Below the pieces are notes generated by a model. The model saw nothing but the letters and a program-made list of their open reading frames with translations, ran no database searches and had not been told where the DNA came from. From NCBI GenBank assembly GCA_964636985.1, contig CAZWSX010000020.1, positions 1-64,000 on the forward strand: a DNA stretch of 64,000 bases. The letters are read 5' to 3'. Source of the stretch: CAZWSX01 sp964636985. Its GTDB lineage: Bacteria; Planctomycetota; Planctomycetia; Pirellulales; Pirellulaceae. The position numbers and the translations under genes are program-made. Each line of letters begins with the position of its first letter. Positions within the stretch are counted from its first letter, which is position 1. Positions 60,920-64,000 of the stretch are shown piece after piece.

Positions 60920-61402
60920 GACGGCTTTGCGAGAGAGGGCACGTGGTCCAGTATTGCAATCGCGTTACTATACGCTATTGCACTGTACACTGTTTCACTG
61001 CACTCGATATTGCGCCCGTCTATTTCACGCGCCATTCGTGAATTCCGCCAGACCAACCTTCCTGCAGTTGTACCTCGATTCGCAGTGCCGAGGTTGTTAC
61101 AGGCTTGAAAGAAGTCTCGTTGAACTGATCGACCGCGACGTCGTATTTCGTGGCGCACGCCACAGGCGCATTCGCTGGATCCAGAACTCGTCGTCAACGA
61201 CCACCTGAGAGATCGGGACCGGCGTGAGCCGATGCATCGGCGAAGAGAGCCAAAGCAAGAAGTTCTCTAGCACCGACGTATGTTCATGAATTGACGAGGA
61301 GCGTCGAAGGAAGAAGTTCTCGGGGCAAATGAGTTTCTTTGCCGCGCTGTGAGGCCAACAGAAGAAGCAAACCTCATAGCGTTTGCCAGCATCAAGCAAA
61401 AA
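60920..61402. other. Intergenic region with a glycoside hydrolase relic
   Basis: About 480 bases with no complete gene. The span 61020-61237 is a GH127 relic (listed). The rest, including the first 100 bases upstream of the AlkA-like gene, shows no supportable feature. Confidence 0.5.
61020..61237 (-). pseudogene. Relic of a GH127-like glycosidase: N- and C-terminal ends joined, middle missing
   Basis: From ATG 61237 one frame reads HRLTPVPISQVVVDDEFWIQ RMR, the N-terminal pattern of GH127 beta-L-arabinofuranosidases (VPF-QV-IDD-FW-PR). In another frame, ending at 61020, the sequence reads NETSFKPVTTSALRIEVQLQ and EGWSGGIHEWRVK, the usual C-terminal pattern (FKPVTT-ALRLEVQL--GFSGGILEWRV). 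The roughly 600-residue core between them is gone. This is most simply a deletion scar plus frameshift. No complete copy is in the window. Confidence 0.55.
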
Positions 61403-61476
61403 TACCCCCGGCGGGATTCGAACCTGCGACCTGCGCTTTAGGAAAGCGCTGCTCTATCCAGCTGAGCTACGAGGGC
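61403..61476 (-). tRNA. tRNA-Arg (anticodon CCU)
   Basis: 74 bases, read on the minus strand. The acceptor arm GCCCTCG pairs with CGGGGGT (G-U allowed). D-arm GCTCAGCTGGATAGAGC, anticodon stem GCGCT/AGCGC around loop TTCCTAA, so the anticodon is CCT (CCU). T-arm loop TTCGAAT with GCAGG/CCCGC. CCA is not encoded. It decodes AGG codons. Confidence 0.93.
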
Positions 61477-61574
61477 ATTTGTCGGCGGCGAGAAGTCTTC
61501 TCACCGCCGATGCTTTAGATTGTCGAGTGCTCGGCACCTTATGTAAAGGGACGTGCGTAAATCGACTTGGGCCG

Positions 61575-62777
61575 CTACGTCGAGTAGTCGGCGTTGAACT
61601 TTACGTACTCGACCGTCAAGTCGCTGGCCCAAAATCGGCAGCGGCCGGGGCCTTGTCCGACGGAGAGTTCAATATCGACTTCGCGCTTCGATTTCATCGA
61701 GGTCGAAACGGTCTTGGCATCGAAGGTCACCGGAGCACCATCTCGATACAGGGGATAACCGTTCACGGTGAGCGATACCTGCCTCGCGTCAAACGGAATT
61801 CCTGCGTAACCAGCGGCCGACACGATGCGGCCCCAGTTCGGGTCGCCGCCGGCGATCGCGGTTTTGACCAAGGCACTGTCGGCGACCGTTTGGGCGATCG
61901 TCCTGGCGTCGTCTCGTGACTTGGCACCCGTCACGTCGATCGCCATCAAATGCGTCGCCCCTTCGCCGTCGTCGGGGATTTGCTTGGCCAGGTGAATCGC
62001 CATCTCGCGCAGAGCCCCGGCGAACTGTCGCAGGCTTTCGCCTTGCAACGGAGCGCCGCCAGCGGCGCCGCTGGCGAGCAGCAAGAGCGTATCGTTGGTG
62101 CTAGTGTGTCCTTCGACGCTGATGCAGTTGAAACTTTCGTCGGCGACTTCCTTAAGAATCTTTTGGGCGTCGGCAGGCGTCAGCTTCGCATCGGTCGTGA
62201 TCACGCCGAGCATGGTCGCCATGTTGGGGCCGATCATCCCGGCTCCTTTGCACATGCCGGCGATGCGGATCGTCTTTCCGTCGAGCGAGAGGGAATGCGA
62301 TTGGACCTTAGGGCCCTTGTCGGTCGTTAAAATTCCACGCGAAGCGGCGGCGAAAGCGTTCTCATCGCTGCCGAGCCCTGCTGCTGCCGTCTTCACCCCG
62401 GCGGCGATTTTTTCCATCGGCAGAAAAACGCCGATGATCCCGGTCGACATCACCAGCGCCGCCTTGGCAGATGCGTCCGCAGGTTGGCCGCAGGCTTCGA
62501 GTGCGATGCGGGCCATCTCGGCGGCGTCGCGCTCGCCGCGCTCTCCCGTGCAGGCGTTCGCATTACCCGAATTGACAAGGACGACGCGGATATCGCTGCT
62601 TGGCGTACGGGCTTTGTCGAAAGCGACTGGCGCCGCATGCACCAGATTTTGCGTGTAAACGCCCGCCGCGACGGCACCGTCGGGGGCGACAATCATGGTC
62701 AGATCGTCTTTGCCGCTCTTTTTGATACCGCAAGCGATACCGGCAAATCGGAATCCGAGCGGGATGGAATGTGTCAT
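61575..62777 (-). CDS. argJ: Bifunctional ornithine acetyltransferase / N-acetylglutamate synthase ArgJ
   Basis: A 400-residue protein, the recycling enzyme of arginine synthesis, which moves acetyl from N-acetylornithine to glutamate (and may use acetyl-CoA). The precursor self-cleaves at the Thr of EGHTSTNDTLLLLASG. VNSGNANACTG, GMIGPNMATMLGVITTD and MAIHLAKQIPDDGEGATHLM are hallmarks. ATG 62777 is chosen over an in-frame upstream stretch. It is upstream, on the same strand, of a tRNA-Arg gene; no other arg gene lies in the window. Confidence 0.95.
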   Translation of the reverse strand: MTHSIPLGFRFAGIACGIKKSGKDDLTMIVAPDGAVAAGVYTQNLVHAAPVAFDKARTPSSDIRVVLVNSGNANACTGERGERDAAEMARIALEACGQPADASAKAALVMSTGIIGVFLPMEKIAAGVKTAAAGLGSDENAFAAASRGILTTDKGPKVQSHSLSLDGKTIRIAGMCKGAGMIGPNMATMLGVITTDAKLTPADAQKILKEVADESFNCISVEGHTSTNDTLLLLASGAAGGAPLQGESLRQFAGALREMAIHLAKQIPDDGEGATHLMAIDVTGAKSRDDARTIAQTVADSALVKTAIAGGDPNWGRIVSAAGYAGIPFDARQVSLTVNGYPLYRDGAPVTFDAKTVSTSMKSKREVDIELSVGQGPGRCRFWASDLTVEYVKFNADYST

Positions 62778-62950
62778 GGGATCGCCGGATGTCGAGGTTG
62801 GAATTCGCGCGACTCGGTCCGCGCTCCCCGATGATCGCGGCCCGACCGTTCCCCAACAAGGGGTCCTTGGCATGAGAGGGAGAGCGGGCAAAAGGTTCAG
62901 CCCTGCCGCTGCCTACTCTTTCAAAAAGAGAAGAAGGGCAACCGGTCGCC

Positions 62951-63529
62951 CTAATCGAAATTCGGCCGCTTGAGGATTTCGGCCACAATCAAGCTGGCTC
63001 GCAGGTCATTCGGGGCTCGCAGCATTTCTTGCACTCGTCCCACGACGGGGGAAAGTCCCGAAGTCGTCACTTGCGTCACCTGGGCGGAAGCCTCTCCTTT
63101 GGAGCCTCCCAAGTCCTGGCCGAGCTGATGGTCGAACTTGCCTTGCAGACGCTTCTCGGTATCGCGATCGACATCCGAAACTCGCCGCGAAGGTTGAACC
63201 GGTTTGATGCCGCGTTGCAATTGTTGCGGCGGACGCCCTTGGTTTGTTTGTCGCGGCGGAACCGCGAGCGGTGGTTGTTGCCGCGGAGGGAGCTGAACGC
63301 TAGGCGGGCTTTGCGGGAACGGCATCGGTGCGACGTCGGCCACTACGATCGGTTCATACGGGTTGTCGAGCGGCTCCAGTTTCGATGGGCTCAAACGGGG
63401 CGGCGGTGCGGAGGCCTGAGGCGGTGGCGCGGCCATTGGCGGATTTTGCGCCTGCGCTTGCTTGCGCATCTGCTCTTCGCGGCGCTGCTGCGCTCGGCGG
63501 AGAAACTCGGCGATTTCGTCACCAGGCAT
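62951..63529 (-). CDS. Pro-rich protein with conserved C-terminal helix, unknown function
   Basis: A 192-residue protein. An N-terminal charged helix (GDEIAEFLRRAQQRREEQMR) and a long Pro/Gln/Ala linker (about 28-110) end in a helical segment (GRVQEMLRAPNDLRASLIVA EILKRPNFD). It lacks a signal peptide and a membrane segment. It is transcribed between argJ and floA on the same strand, so it may be in the floA operon. The family resembles short planctomycete proteins next to floA (from memory). Confidence 0.65.
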   Translation of the reverse strand: MPGDEIAEFLRRAQQRREEQMRKQAQAQNPPMAAPPPQASAPPPRLSPSKLEPLDNPYEPIVVADVAPMPFPQSPPSVQLPPRQQPPLAVPPRQTNQGRPPQQLQRGIKPVQPSRRVSDVDRDTEKRLQGKFDHQLGQDLGGSKGEASAQVTQVTTSGLSPVVGRVQEMLRAPNDLRASLIVAEILKRPNFD

Positions 63530-63627
63530 GTCGCACTATGCTCCTCATTCACTCGGCTTCCAATCGCAGTCGCCCTGAACTGATGGCCCCTCACCTCACT
63601 TGGTGCGGCTATCTATGCCACGAGCTG

Positions 63628-64000
63628 TTATGTGCCCGGCGTTTTTGATACGGCAGGAGACGAACCCGTCGGTCCGGCAATCGACTTGCGCATGTCAGTA
63701 TCGGCTTGAATGTTGCGCAGCTTGTAGTAGTCGTTGATACCGAGCTTGCCCGAGTTGAATGCCGCCGCCATGGCGTGAGGAATTTCGGCTTCGGCCTCGA
63801 CAAGTTTAGCGCGGCTCTCTTCAATAGCCGCGATTTGTTCTTGCTCTTGGGCAACCGCCATCGAGCGCTTCCCTTCGGCCTTCGCACGGGCGACGCGCAT
63901 GTCGGCTTCCGCCTGGTCGGCCTGCAAGCGAGCACCGACGTTCTCGCCCACGTCGATGTCGGCGATGTCGATCGAAACAATTTCAAAGGCCGTTTGCGCA
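63628..64000 (-). CDS. floA: Flotillin-like protein FloA (3' part; runs off the window)
   Basis: The 124 C-terminal residues of an SPFH/flotillin protein are encoded; the gene starts beyond the window. AFEIVSIDIADIDVGENVGA, RLQADQAEADMRVARAKAEG and the later EIPHAMAAAFNSGKLGINDY are typical FloA (UPF0365) C-terminal repeats and oligomerisation region. FloA organises membrane microdomains. The missing N-terminal part should contain the membrane anchor and SPFH domain. Confidence 0.88.
   Translation of the reverse strand, partial: AQTAFEIVSIDIADIDVGENVGARLQADQAEADMRVARAKAEGKRSMAVAQEQEQIAAIEESRAKLVEAEAEIPHAMAAAFNSGKLGINDYYKLRNIQADTDMRKSIAGPTGSSPAVSKTPGT

Noticed and set aside
1..64000. CRISPR array, prophage, IS element or plasmid origin
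   Set aside because: No regularly spaced direct repeats, transposase, integrase, terminal inverted repeats or replication gene were seen.

Overview
The window looks like a chromosomal segment of a planctomycete, probably in or near the Pirellulales. The indications are a Cys-type sulfatase, a LEPR-XLL type sorting motif on a large exported protein, a TIGR02996 leucine-rich-repeat protein, Hint-domain proteins with export signals, many proteins pairing a signal peptide with low-complexity segments, frequent GTG/TTG starts, weak Shine-Dalgarno sites and moderately high GC. lpxD and lpxI show that lipid A is made, so the envelope is Gram-negative. No plasmid, phage, transposase or CRISPR signature was seen. 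The species assignment is inference.

Layout. 1-4.1 kb: two tandem paralogous exported proteins ending in Hint domains. 4.1-7.9 kb: LRR protein, nucleosidase, asd. 8-12 kb: a MarR-like regulator coupled to a very large TolC-like lipoprotein. 12.3-15.6 kb: a membrane/coiled-coil protein and a PPC-domain protein. 15.6-20.3 kb: mtnA with a coupled DUF155/RMD1 protein, a sigma-54 activator and a DUF2330 protein. 20.3-22.4 kb: cupin, a frameshifted STAS gene and a PAS-SpoIIE phosphatase. 22.4-25.8 kb: a sugar epimerase-like protein, AcpH-like protein, bcp and a Tat-exported sulfite oxidase-like protein. 26-30.5 kb: small membrane proteins, a lipase and a CehA/McbA hydrolase. 31-37 kb: aldehyde dehydrogenase, two small planctomycete proteins, an esterase, lpxI and lpxD. 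37-42.6 kb: ald, sulfatase and a TMTC-like TPR membrane protein. 42.6-46.3 kb: class II ribonucleotide reductase behind a long structured leader. 46.5-51.7 kb: surE, a lipoprotein, a Gly/Tyr-rich secreted protein and a LEPR-XLL protein. 51.7-57.7 kb: amine oxidase, type ISP-like methyltransferase, galM and a FlgG-like anchored protein. 57.7-61.4 kb: gene relics, a second LRR protein, an AlkA-like glycosylase and tRNA-Arg(CCU). 61.5-64 kb: argJ, a Pro-rich protein and the 3' part of floA.

Most of the window is housekeeping and envelope function. The most interesting signals are: (i) the nrdJ leader, with a promoter, two NrdR-like boxes, a repeated palindrome and an intrinsic terminator just before the RBS; (ii) an STAS gene split by a single-base frameshift next to its likely SpoIIE partner; (iii) a matrixin-like domain that has lost its zinc site; (iv) an orphan FlgG-like protein; (v) a dispersed hairpin (four copies, at or near gene ends); and (vi) relics of a GH127 glycosidase, an RND adaptor and a GT2 glycosyltransferase clustered at 57.8-61.2 kb. 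No complete defence island was seen. The only restriction/defence-type gene is a solitary methyltransferase.
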